Positions 36,828-48,072 of a stretch of DNA of 64,000 nt are shown here, in pieces. The stretch is from Opitutia bacterium (lineage in GTDB: Bacteria; Verrucomicrobiota; Verrucomicrobiia; Opitutales; Seribacteraceae). The position numbers and the translations under genes were made by a program. The stretch lies in the NCBI GenBank assembly GCA_002716045.1, contig PAZC01000014.1, positions 36,750 to 100,749 of the forward strand, in the 5' to 3' direction. Position 1 is the first letter of the stretch. The number at the start of each line of letters is the position of its first letter. The notes below the pieces were generated by a model. That model saw only the letters and a program-made list of their open reading frames with translations, did no database searches and had not been told where the DNA came from.

Positions 36828-38447
36828 ATGCGCAAACAATCCGCCATATTCGCCCTGATCGGCGTGGTGGTAGGCCTTCCTTTCATTCTTCGTGAGGAAG
36901 AAAGAAGTATCGCGGAGGCCGATGAAGCAATTGTCATCATTTCGCCGCACATGGAATCCATCCGCCATGAATTCGCTGAAGGGTTTCGCAAATGGTACAA
37001 GGAGAAAACAGGCAAAACCGTACAAGTGGATTGGCGGACGGTGGGAGGAACCAGCGAAATCGCAAAGTTCATCGACTCCGAATACGTTAACTCCTTCCGC
37101 AATCATTGGACCGGGAAACTGGGCAAGAAATGGAACGAGGAGGTAGCCAGTTCCTTCAACAATCGAAAGTTGTCCAAGGATGCCCCTGCGATGGCCCGCG
37201 AGGCTCGCAAGGCTTTCCTGGACTCAAAAGTCGGTATCGGGGTCGACCTTTTCTTTGGCGGCGGCCAGTATGATTTTTACAAACAGGCTCAACATGGTCA
37301 CTTGGTGGACAACGGTTTGCTCAAGAAACATCCCGACTGGTTTGCCGACGAAATCATACCCCAACGTTTCGCCGGCGAACAATTCTACGACAAGGAAGGG
37401 CGCTGGATTGGAGCGACTTTGTCCAGTTTCGGCATCCTCTACAACCGAGACGTATTGGCCACCATCGGGAAAGCAAACGATCCCCCCTCGCAATGGATCG
37501 ACTTGTGTGATCCAGCCTATTTCGGTCGACTCGGAATAGCTGATCCAACCAAGAGTGGATCAGTCACAAAGGCTTTCGAAATGATTGTGCAGCAACAAAT
37601 GCAAATGGCCCAAAGCGAAAGCCTTGAAGAGGAGGAAGCGGTGGCTCAAGGGTGGGTCAATGCAATGCGTATCATTCAGTTGATATCCGCCAACGCGCGC
37701 TATTTTTCAGGTATATCCACCCGCCCCGTAATCGACTGCTCGCAGGGTGATTGCGCCGCCTCCATGTGCATCGACTTCTATGGCCGATTCCAAGAGGAGG
37801 CGGTCAAAAGATCCTCCGGCGGAGAATCTCGGTTGGTCTTCCTTACCCCGAAGGGAGGTTCCACCGTGTCCTGCGATCCAATAGGCATGCTCCGCGGGGC
37901 CCCTCATGCAGAATTAGCTCAAGCCTTCATAACCTACGTACTGTCAAAAGAGGGGCAAAATTTATGGAATTTCAAGGTGGGTGAGCCCGGAGGACCAGAG
38001 CAATATGCGCTCCGCCGCGCCCCCATTAGACGAGACGCCTACAAACCCAATCTCGACAAGCATCGGAGCGACCCGGAAATGAATCCGTATCACACCGCCG
38101 TGGAAAGTGGCTTCGTGTACCACGGATCATGGACGGGGAGGCTCTTCAGTCCACTGCGATTCATCATCAAGACGGCTTTCATCGACCCCCGCAACGAGTT
38201 GGTCGCAGCATGGGCAGCGATCATACAGGCAGAGAAGGAAGGACGCAAAGAGGATGCGGCGGCGGCCAGAAAAATCTTTGCAGATGTTTCACGCATAGAC
38301 CATGGCAAAGCCAAGGAAGAAATCAGTGGCACACTCTCCAGCAGGGACAAACTCGCCGAGGTCCAATTAGCCAAGGAATTAACGGTTCACTTTCGCAACC
38401 AATACCAGCGAGCCCTTTCCATCGCTCAAGGCCAAAACGGTCTGTGA
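36828..38447 (+). CDS. ABC transporter substrate-binding protein (iron(III)-type)
   Basis: Between ATPase and permease; VIISPHMESIRHEFAEGFRKWYKEKTGKTVQVDWRTVGGTSEIAKFI...VGIGVDLFFGGGQYDF. Confidence 0.87.
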   Translation: MRKQSAIFALIGVVVGLPFILREEERSIAEADEAIVIISPHMESIRHEFAEGFRKWYKEKTGKTVQVDWRTVGGTSEIAKFIDSEYVNSFRNHWTGKLGKKWNEEVASSFNNRKLSKDAPAMAREARKAFLDSKVGIGVDLFFGGGQYDFYKQAQHGHLVDNGLLKKHPDWFADEIIPQRFAGEQFYDKEGRWIGATLSSFGILYNRDVLATIGKANDPPSQWIDLCDPAYFGRLGIADPTKSGSVTKAFEMIVQQQMQMAQSESLEEEEAVAQGWVNAMRIIQLISANARYFSGISTRPVIDCSQGDCAASMCIDFYGRFQEEAVKRSSGGESRLVFLTPKGGSTVSCDPIGMLRGAPHAELAQAFITYVLSKEGQNLWNFKVGEPGGPEQYALRRAPIRRDAYKPNLDKHRSDPEMNPYHTAVESGFVYHGSWTGRLFSPLRFIIKTAFIDPRNELVAAWAAIIQAEKEGRKEDAAAARKIFADVSRIDHGKAKEEISGTLSSRDKLAEVQLAKELTVHFRNQYQRALSIAQGQNGL

Positions 38448-38451
38448 TCAA

Positions 38452-40149
38452 ATGACCAAACAATTCGCCATAGGTACCTTTGCCATAATGTTGGCTTTTT
38501 TCGCCTGCTTCTTCATTTGGCCGATCGTCCAGATTCTGCAAGGTGGATTCTTCGACCAAGATGGTAATTTCACTTTGGCGTTCTTCATCGAGGTATTCCA
38601 AAACCCCATATATTTGGAGGGCCTGCTCAATGCTTTTCTGTTGGCCATCCTGTCGACGGCTCTCGCCCTCCTTTTGGCCCTTCCTCTGGCCTTTGTCTTC
38701 GACCGTTTCGCCTTCCCGGGAAAAAAACTGCTCGGTGGCCTTATTATTCTGCCCATCATGTTGCCACCCTTCGTCGGGGCAATTGGCTTGCGACAATTGC
38801 TAGGGCAATTCGGCATGGTCAATAGCTTCCTCATCGACCTTGGGTGGATGAATGCCAACCACCCAATCGACTGGCTGAGCGGAGATGGCAGATTCTATGG
38901 GGTAGCGATTCTAAATGCTCTCAGTCTCTATCCCATCCTTTACCTGAATGCACAAGCCTCCTTGGCTAACATCGATCCAGCCATGGAAGAAGCGGCCGAG
39001 AATCTCGGGTGCCGCGGATGGAAGAAATTCTTCACCATCACTTTGCCGCTCATGCGACCCGGCCTCTTTGCAGGTGGCACCATAGTCTTTATCTGGGCCT
39101 TTACGGAGTTGGGCACCCCGCTGATGTTTGATTACACGCGCGTTACACCGGTGCAAATTTTCAACGGGATAAAGGACATCGGGGGAAACCCTTTTCCCTA
39201 TGCCTTGGTTGGGGTCATGTTGATTACCTCCATCATTCTGTACTCATTGGGCAAGGGACTTTTCGGACGCCAAAACTTTGCCATGATGGCCAAGGCCAGC
39301 CATGTCGCCCAACCCAAGGAATTATCTGCAGTGGGTCGGTGGGCATGCACGGGATTTTTCATGGCAACCATAGTGATCGCCATGCTCCCTCATCTTACAG
39401 TGATCGGCATATCCTTCTCAAGCGACTGGTACCAGACAATCCTCCCGGCACACTGGACCTTGGAACATTATGAAGTGGCCCTGGGGCATCAGCTGACAGT
39501 GCCCGCCATCCAAAACAGCTTACTGTATTCCAGTGTGGCTGTGGTTGCCAATGTCACCTTGGGCATCGCCATCGCCTATGTCATCGTGCGGACCAAGTTA
39601 CCCGGACGGGGAGCCTTGGACGCAATGGCAATGTTACCATTGGCCGTTCCAGGTCTGGTCATGGCCTTCGGATATCTTTCGATGTCACAAGAAGGCAAAT
39701 TCTTCGGGTTCCTTAACCCCACGGAAAATCCAACTGTTTTGCTGATCATTGCCTACGCAGTCCGAAAACTGCCCTTCGTGGTGCGTTCCGCCGTAGCTGG
39801 TCTGCAACAAACTAGCGTGACTTACGAGGAAGCTGCACAAAATCTCGGCTGCCCTCCCCTGCGATCTGCCCTCCAAATCACCATCCCGCTCATCATGGCC
39901 AATCTGCTGGCAGGCGCCTTGTTGGCTTTTTCTCAATGCATGCTGGAAGTATCGGACTCCCTTATTCTCGCTCAAAAGATGCAATACTATCCCATTACCA
40001 AGGCCATCTACGAGCTAATGGGATTTCTTGGCTCCGGACGCTATCTTGCTTCCGCCTTGGGGGTGTGGGCAATGATCTTTCTCGGCGTAACCATTGTAGG
40101 CGCTTCCTTGCTGCTTGGCAAAAAGCTCGGTGCAATCTTTCGCCTCTGA
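38452..40149 (+). CDS. ABC transporter permease, two fused BPD-type halves (FbpB-like)
   Basis: Two EAAxxLG loops (MEEAAENLGCRGWKKFFTITLPLMRPG; YEEAAQNLGCPPLRSALQITIPLIMA), about 12 hydrophobic segments. Confidence 0.93.
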   Translation: MTKQFAIGTFAIMLAFFACFFIWPIVQILQGGFFDQDGNFTLAFFIEVFQNPIYLEGLLNAFLLAILSTALALLLALPLAFVFDRFAFPGKKLLGGLIILPIMLPPFVGAIGLRQLLGQFGMVNSFLIDLGWMNANHPIDWLSGDGRFYGVAILNALSLYPILYLNAQASLANIDPAMEEAAENLGCRGWKKFFTITLPLMRPGLFAGGTIVFIWAFTELGTPLMFDYTRVTPVQIFNGIKDIGGNPFPYALVGVMLITSIILYSLGKGLFGRQNFAMMAKASHVAQPKELSAVGRWACTGFFMATIVIAMLPHLTVIGISFSSDWYQTILPAHWTLEHYEVALGHQLTVPAIQNSLLYSSVAVVANVTLGIAIAYVIVRTKLPGRGALDAMAMLPLAVPGLVMAFGYLSMSQEGKFFGFLNPTENPTVLLIIAYAVRKLPFVVRSAVAGLQQTSVTYEEAAQNLGCPPLRSALQITIPLIMANLLAGALLAFSQCMLEVSDSLILAQKMQYYPITKAIYELMGFLGSGRYLASALGVWAMIFLGVTIVGASLLLGKKLGAIFRL

Positions 40150-40220
40150 TTTTTGTCGAAGCACCTAAATAGAGTTACCAAATATTGACGAAAAAACTCG
40201 CCCTTGAGCCGGAAATTTCC

Positions 40221-41843
40221 ATGAGAAAAGGGATGAAAATCTTCCCCACCATAAATTACCTGATCATCTTCTTGGCCTTGTTTGCGCGTTTAGACTCGGC
40301 TGAGGAAACACGACCGAACATCCTGTTTCTCTTCTCGGATGATCATGCCCCTCATGCCATTGGAGCCTACGACGGTTGGCTCAAATCAGTTAATCCCACG
40401 CCTAATATAGACCGTCTGGCAAAAGAGGGAATGCTGTTCGAGAATAGTTTCTGTACAAACTCCATTTGCGGACCTAGTCGGGCAGTTATACAGACTGGCA
40501 AACACAGTCACAAGAACGGGTTCATGAACAACGGGAACACCTTTGACTGGAACCAGCAGACTTTTCCCAAACTACTCCAGAAGGCCGGGTACCAAACAGC
40601 CATTTACGGCAAAAGTCACCTCAAGGGAAAACCACAAGGCTTTGACGATTGGGCGGTGCTGCCAGGTCAGGGACTCTACTATAATCCAGACATGATTTTT
40701 GCAGATGGCAAACGCCGCATCGATGGCTACTGCACTGACGTCGTGACCGATCTTGCGGTGGATTGGCTGAAAAAGAAACGCAAAGGCGACAAACCCTTCA
40801 TGTTGATGGTACAGCACAAGGCCCCTCATCGCAACTGGATGCCCGCCCTTCGTCACCTCGACCTCTACGCCGACATAGACATTCCCGAACCTCCCACCCT
40901 CTTCGACAAGTGGGAAGACAACGCTCCTCCCGCCCGGCATCAAGAGTTGGAAGTCGACCGGCACATGGACCTCAATTACGATCTGTTCGTAGACCTGACA
41001 CCGGAATTCAATCAACCTCCTTCGCAAAAGAGACAGGACCGGTCGGCATGGCACAACATGAAGCGCATGAGCGCCGAGCAATTGAAGAAGTGGCGTGACG
41101 CCTATGGTCCAAGAGACGCCGCCTTCCATAAAGCGAACTTAAAGGGGAAAGATCTGGTTCGCTGGAAGTTTCAAAGATATGCAAAGAACTACCTCCGCTC
41201 CGTCAAGGGAGTCGACGAAAGCTTGGGGCGCCTGCAAGATACGCTAAAGGAGCTGAAACTGGACAAGAACACAGTGGTTATTTACTGCTCCGATCAAGGC
41301 TTCTACATTGGCGATCATGGTTGGTACGACAAACGTTGGATGTACGACGAATCTCTCAAAATGCCATTCATTGTGAAATGGCCGAGCGTAACCAAACCAG
41401 GCTCCCGCGACAAACATCTCATTCAAAACTTGGATTATGCCTCTACCTTTCTGGAAATGGCCGGAACCTCCATTCCCAAAGACATTCAAGGAGCTTCTCT
41501 TGTTCCTCTGCTGAAAGGAGAATCACCCAAGAATTGGCGCAAAAGCATTTATTACCACTATTATGAATATCCCAGTGTGCACATGATACCGCGACACTAT
41601 GGCATACGCACCCAGAGGCACAAATTGATGCACTTTTATCAATTCGGAGAAGAATGGGAACTCTATGACTTGAAGAAAGATCCCGACGAACTCTCGAATC
41701 TATATGGAAAGGAAGAGCAGGCCAAGGTAACGACCCGGTTGAAAAAACAATTAAAGGCTCTTCAAAAGCATTACAAAGACGACAGTGACATCAGTGAAAA
41801 ATCAAAAGCTTGGCAGCAGCAAGTTCGCCCCTCGAAAGGGTGA
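40221..41843 (+). CDS. Sulfatase
   Basis: RPNILFLFSDDHAPHAIGAY; CGPSRAVIQTGKHSHKNGF; CSDQGFYIGDHGWYDKRWMYDESLKMPFIV; start at 40221 gives a signal peptide. Confidence 0.93.
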   Translation: MRKGMKIFPTINYLIIFLALFARLDSAEETRPNILFLFSDDHAPHAIGAYDGWLKSVNPTPNIDRLAKEGMLFENSFCTNSICGPSRAVIQTGKHSHKNGFMNNGNTFDWNQQTFPKLLQKAGYQTAIYGKSHLKGKPQGFDDWAVLPGQGLYYNPDMIFADGKRRIDGYCTDVVTDLAVDWLKKKRKGDKPFMLMVQHKAPHRNWMPALRHLDLYADIDIPEPPTLFDKWEDNAPPARHQELEVDRHMDLNYDLFVDLTPEFNQPPSQKRQDRSAWHNMKRMSAEQLKKWRDAYGPRDAAFHKANLKGKDLVRWKFQRYAKNYLRSVKGVDESLGRLQDTLKELKLDKNTVVIYCSDQGFYIGDHGWYDKRWMYDESLKMPFIVKWPSVTKPGSRDKHLIQNLDYASTFLEMAGTSIPKDIQGASLVPLLKGESPKNWRKSIYYHYYEYPSVHMIPRHYGIRTQRHKLMHFYQFGEEWELYDLKKDPDELSNLYGKEEQAKVTTRLKKQLKALQKHYKDDSDISEKSKAWQQQVRPSKG

Positions 41844-41914
41844 TAAGCTGATTGTTTTTTAGCTGCGGCGCAAAATTGTCTTCCCTTCCCCTTATCCCAC
41901 AAGTAGGGAAATCA

Positions 41915-44170
<2,256 letters not shown>

Positions 44171-44220
44171 AACCGATAGCCTATTCGGAGATTGAGCAAC
44201 CAACAGTTTCGATCGACAAG

Positions 44221-44997
44221 ATGATGTTAGCTGGCATCAAGCAATTCGATCTCACGGATCGCGTTGCGATTGTAACAGGTGGATCGAAGGGCCTTGGTCA
44301 AGCCATGGCCGCGGGACTCGCCTCGGCAGGAGCTGACGTTCTCCTCGTCAGTCGCAATCGAGATGAAGTTGAGGCAGCGGCAACCGGGATCGCTTCCGAT
44401 TATGGTCATGGGGCGGTTGGCTTCGAAGCTGACGTAACAAATGAGGAAGATGTTGCGGCCATGGTGACCAAGGCTCTTGCTGAGTTTGGACGAGTCGACG
44501 TCTTGGTAAACAATGCGGGCGTAAACGTTCGCGGCGCCATCGACGAAGTTTCATACGAGGATTTCAAGAAAGTGCAGGACATCAACGTGAATGGCGTCTG
44601 GCTTTGCTCCCGAGCCGTTCTCCCGCACATGAAGGAACGCGGAAGCGGGCGCATCATCAACCTTAGTAGCACACTGGGCCTCGTCGGTTTGGCAGACCGT
44701 ACACCCTATGCTACAAGCAAGGGTGCCGTCGCTCAAATGACACGCGCCTTGGCCCTCGAAGTGGCCCAGCAGGGCATCAACGTGAATGCCATTTGCCCCG
44801 GTCCCTTTCTCACGCCGATGAACGAACCTATCGCAGATACCGAGGTAGGAAAGAAATTCATTGTCGGTGCAACTGCTCTCGAGCGATGGGGTGACCTTCG
44901 TGAAATACAAGGCGCCGCTATCTTTCTTGCCTCTGATGCCGCTAGCTATATGACAGGCTCCATGCTGGTAGTGGATGGTGGATGGACAGCTCGTTGA
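44221..44997 (+). CDS. SDR-family oxidoreductase
   Basis: FDLTDRVAIVTGGSKGLGQAMA, NNAGVNVRG, YATSKGAV, ASYMTGSMLVVDGGWTA; start at 44221 rather than 43972. Confidence 0.92.
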   Translation: MMLAGIKQFDLTDRVAIVTGGSKGLGQAMAAGLASAGADVLLVSRNRDEVEAAATGIASDYGHGAVGFEADVTNEEDVAAMVTKALAEFGRVDVLVNNAGVNVRGAIDEVSYEDFKKVQDINVNGVWLCSRAVLPHMKERGSGRIINLSSTLGLVGLADRTPYATSKGAVAQMTRALALEVAQQGINVNAICPGPFLTPMNEPIADTEVGKKFIVGATALERWGDLREIQGAAIFLASDAASYMTGSMLVVDGGWTAR

Positions 44998-45055
44998 CCT
45001 CTCCCATGTCTCTATCTTCGACTTCTCTCGAGCACTCGTGAATAGTCTGTGGCAA

Positions 45056-45072
45056 GATGAAATTCTTTCATC
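45056..45072. promoter_or_regulatory. Short perfect hairpin GATGAAA-TTC-TTTCATC upstream of aquaporin
   Basis: Direct reading, 27 bp upstream of the ATG at 45100. Confidence 0.35.
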
Positions 45073-45099
45073 CGATTCCGAGGAGAAGAAACAATTTAA

Positions 45100-45741
45100 A
45101 TGAAAAAGTTGAGCGCCGAGTTTTTAGGCACTTTCGTGATGCTGGCTGTCGGCACCGGGGCAGTGGCCATTGATGATGAATCAGTCCTTGGAATAGCACT
45201 CGCATTTGGGGTCTCAGTGGGATTGATGATTCTAATGTTCGGGAAAGTTTCGGGAGCCCATTTCAATCCAGTTGTATCGATCACTTTCGCCTTGCATGGG
45301 AAAATGGCAAAGCGAGAACTAATCCCCTATCTCTTGGCTCAATGCCTGGGAGCAGCGGCTGGCTCTTTTTTAGTTTACTCCTTGAAGAACAAGCCGGAAG
45401 GCCTGACCCTCCCCTCCGAAGAGCTATCCACCTTCTTAGCCTTCGGCATAGAGATCGGCATCACCTTCGTACTCATGTTCGTGATCCTGCGAGCACCTTG
45501 TATGGTAGGTCCATCCATCTCCCGCATCGCAACGCTCGTGGGTGCGACCATTGCAATAAACGCTTACTTGTTCGGACCCATGACGGGAGCGTCCATGAAT
45601 CCCGCTCGAACCCTAGGACCCGCATGGGTGGCTGGAAACTTGGATTTTCTTTGGCTCTATGTCTTCGCTCCCTGCACGGGGGGACTGATTGCCTTGGCAA
45701 TCCATAAGGCCGTGCCACCAAAGGAAAAAGGGTGCTGTTAA
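45100..45741 (+). CDS. MIP/aquaporin-family channel
   Basis: SGAHFNPVVSITFAL and TGASMNPARTLGPA double NPA-type loops, six hydrophobic segments. Confidence 0.93.
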   Translation: MKKLSAEFLGTFVMLAVGTGAVAIDDESVLGIALAFGVSVGLMILMFGKVSGAHFNPVVSITFALHGKMAKRELIPYLLAQCLGAAAGSFLVYSLKNKPEGLTLPSEELSTFLAFGIEIGITFVLMFVILRAPCMVGPSISRIATLVGATIAINAYLFGPMTGASMNPARTLGPAWVAGNLDFLWLYVFAPCTGGLIALAIHKAVPPKEKGCC

Positions 45742-46844
45742 CCCAAGCCAATTTCTTTGCCGCCGTTTTCAGCTGACTCCACGCAAGCCATCATGACCTG
45801 CTGCGTCTGGAGAGCAATGTCAGGCCAATGAGAATCGGTGGCGCCAGACAGAACGAGATCGGAGAACTTGCGAAACAGTTTGGTCTCTTGGGAGGTTTTG
45901 TGACTATTGGCATACTCGTCGATGGCCAAACGACGCTCATGTCGCTCCATATGGAAATCACATACATCGCAGTCAAACACTGGATTGGAGATCATGAAGT
46001 CGATGTTGTTACCATAGTAAGGCAGAACGAAGTCATCCACGCGTACACTGCCTTTTGTGCCACTGAGGTGAGCCCACTGTTGGTGTTCCGTCAGAAAGGA
46101 ACAATAAAAACTGGCTGATACGTCGCCATCGAAGATGAGCTCTCCAGAAAACTCAGTTGGGACGGGGCGCGGACTATCCGATCTACCCGTGGCATTGAGT
46201 AACCGGCCGGTCACCGCTTGTGGCATTTGATAATTCATGACCCACAACGAAAAGCGTATGTTGTACCAACCGAGATCACCGAGGCATCCCAAGGGCTCGA
46301 GGTTGCTGTGCATGCGAATGTTTTCAGTCAGGAATTCCTCAGGCGCGGAAAAACTAAACTGCGTGGCGATGCGGCGCAGGCGACCCAAGCTATTACCATC
46401 CTCGATGACTTCACGCAACTTGGGTAAACGATCGCTGTGCATGAACATCACGCCATCCATGAATTGTACACCTGCTCGATCGCAAGCCGCGATAATTTCC
46501 TCCACCTCACTGACGTCAATGCCGCAAGGTTTCTCGCACATCAGGTGTTTGCCGGATTCAGCAACCTTGATTGCCCATTCCTTGCGAGGTCCAGTCGGCA
46601 GCGGAAGATAGATCGCGTCAATGTCTTCGCTGGCGAGCAATTCATCATAGCTTCCGACAGCCCGCGGGGGAGGATTGAAAGCAACCTGAGCCTGACATTC
46701 GTCAACGTATTCTTGGGCCCGTTCAGTATTGCGGCTCGCCACTGCAACCAAGCGGGCATTCCCAGCGTTGCAGATGGACTGCCAGTTCTTCTTGGCAATT
46801 CCGGCAGTACCGAGAATGCCCCAACGACAAATATTTTCACTCAT
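45738..46844 (-). CDS. Gfo/Idh/MocA-family oxidoreductase
   Basis: RWGILGTAGIAKKNWQSICNAGNARLVAVASRNTERA; AIYLPLPTGPRKEWAIKVAESGKHLMCEKPC. Confidence 0.94.
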   Translation of the reverse strand: MSENICRWGILGTAGIAKKNWQSICNAGNARLVAVASRNTERAQEYVDECQAQVAFNPPPRAVGSYDELLASEDIDAIYLPLPTGPRKEWAIKVAESGKHLMCEKPCGIDVSEVEEIIAACDRAGVQFMDGVMFMHSDRLPKLREVIEDGNSLGRLRRIATQFSFSAPEEFLTENIRMHSNLEPLGCLGDLGWYNIRFSLWVMNYQMPQAVTGRLLNATGRSDSPRPVPTEFSGELIFDGDVSASFYCSFLTEHQQWAHLSGTKGSVRVDDFVLPYYGNNIDFMISNPVFDCDVCDFHMERHERRLAIDEYANSHKTSQETKLFRKFSDLVLSGATDSHWPDIALQTQQVMMACVESAENGGKEIGLG

Positions 46845-46916
46845 GGCAAAGTATGGGAGAAATGGAGTAAGCCGCAGAAATGCCCGTAAAAAGCGTTCGC
46901 GTCGAGCCTGAACGAT

Positions 46917-47987
46917 TCAGATTCTCAAGAGCTTGCCATCGGAAATCGATTGGAGAGCCTTTTCATCGAGGAATTCTTGCAAAGACCAACGAAATGCAAT
47001 CGTACGATAACCTTGGCCTTTCTCACCCAGGCTTGCCTCGTGATCGGTGTAAGTTGCCGTGAGCAGAGTGCCGTCCTGGTCCAGCAATACAGTGGACGGG
47101 TAACCACAATCGGTCGCTTCATCCCCGAACTGATGGATGACCCATGGAGCCCGCCATGTTTCGCCATTATTCTGACTCAGTCTGGCTCCTATGCCCATCA
47201 GACCACGATTACGAATACCATAGGTCAAGAGCAGCAATCCTTCTCCCAGCTTAATTAGATCGCCCGGATGCTGCATAGGCAGGGTAAGCGGGCCTTGCTC
47301 AATCCAGGATGCGCCACTATCACGACTCTCGCAGAGCTTGAGATGATGATCCAAATGCGTGCGAGTGGCAGCCAAAAGCCTTCCGGGATCGACCTCCAGC
47401 AAGGTGGCCTCGTTGGAATCATCTTCGCCAAATTGAACGGAAATTGGCCAGGTTGCGCCATCATCCGATGAAAAAACAATCCATGTCTTGCTTGGGTTTC
47501 CTTTTCCTCCGGAACAATAACAGGAATAGGCGAGTCGGCCGTCGGAAAGCTCAATAATTCGGCCAAACGGAATTGCCCCGAGACAATGCTCAGGCACTTC
47601 GGGAACACAATTCGATTCCCAAGTCTGCCCTTCATCTGAGGAACGCGACAACCATTGGCCACCGAAACCAGTGAATTTGCCATCCTTCACGGAAAAACCA
47701 CTGGAAAAAGCCAGCAAGTCGCCATTTCCCGCAGCTCCCACGGCTAGATGCATCCGGTTGCCTTCAGCAGGATGCGTCGCAGGAGTTCCGCGAAATTCCC
47801 ATGTTCTTCCATCGGAACTTGCCGCGCAAGCGAGGTCACCCTCCTCCAAACCATGACTGGGTCGATTGAAATAGACACATAGCAATTCACCTTCAGGCAT
47901 CCTCGTAAGATTCGGCCAACCGCAGGCGTTTTCCGCCACAATGACAATTTCCTTGTCTTTGGTCATCTCATCAAAACGAATACACAA
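46917..47987 (-). CDS. BNR/sialidase-family (exo-alpha-sialidase-like) protein
   Basis: Asp-box-like repeats SSDEGQTWE, SSDDGATWP, SRDSGASWI, SQNNGETWR. Confidence 0.85.
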   Translation of the reverse strand: MCIRFDEMTKDKEIVIVAENACGWPNLTRMPEGELLCVYFNRPSHGLEEGDLACAASSDGRTWEFRGTPATHPAEGNRMHLAVGAAGNGDLLAFSSGFSVKDGKFTGFGGQWLSRSSDEGQTWESNCVPEVPEHCLGAIPFGRIIELSDGRLAYSCYCSGGKGNPSKTWIVFSSDDGATWPISVQFGEDDSNEATLLEVDPGRLLAATRTHLDHHLKLCESRDSGASWIEQGPLTLPMQHPGDLIKLGEGLLLLTYGIRNRGLMGIGARLSQNNGETWRAPWVIHQFGDEATDCGYPSTVLLDQDGTLLTATYTDHEASLGEKGQGYRTIAFRWSLQEFLDEKALQSISDGKLLRI

Positions 47988-48072
47988 GCCTTGTGAGTCA
48001 ACCCATGGCTTTAATGAAATTCAAGCATACAGGATCGTTTGGGGATTGCCCAATCTATAACACAATATTGAT

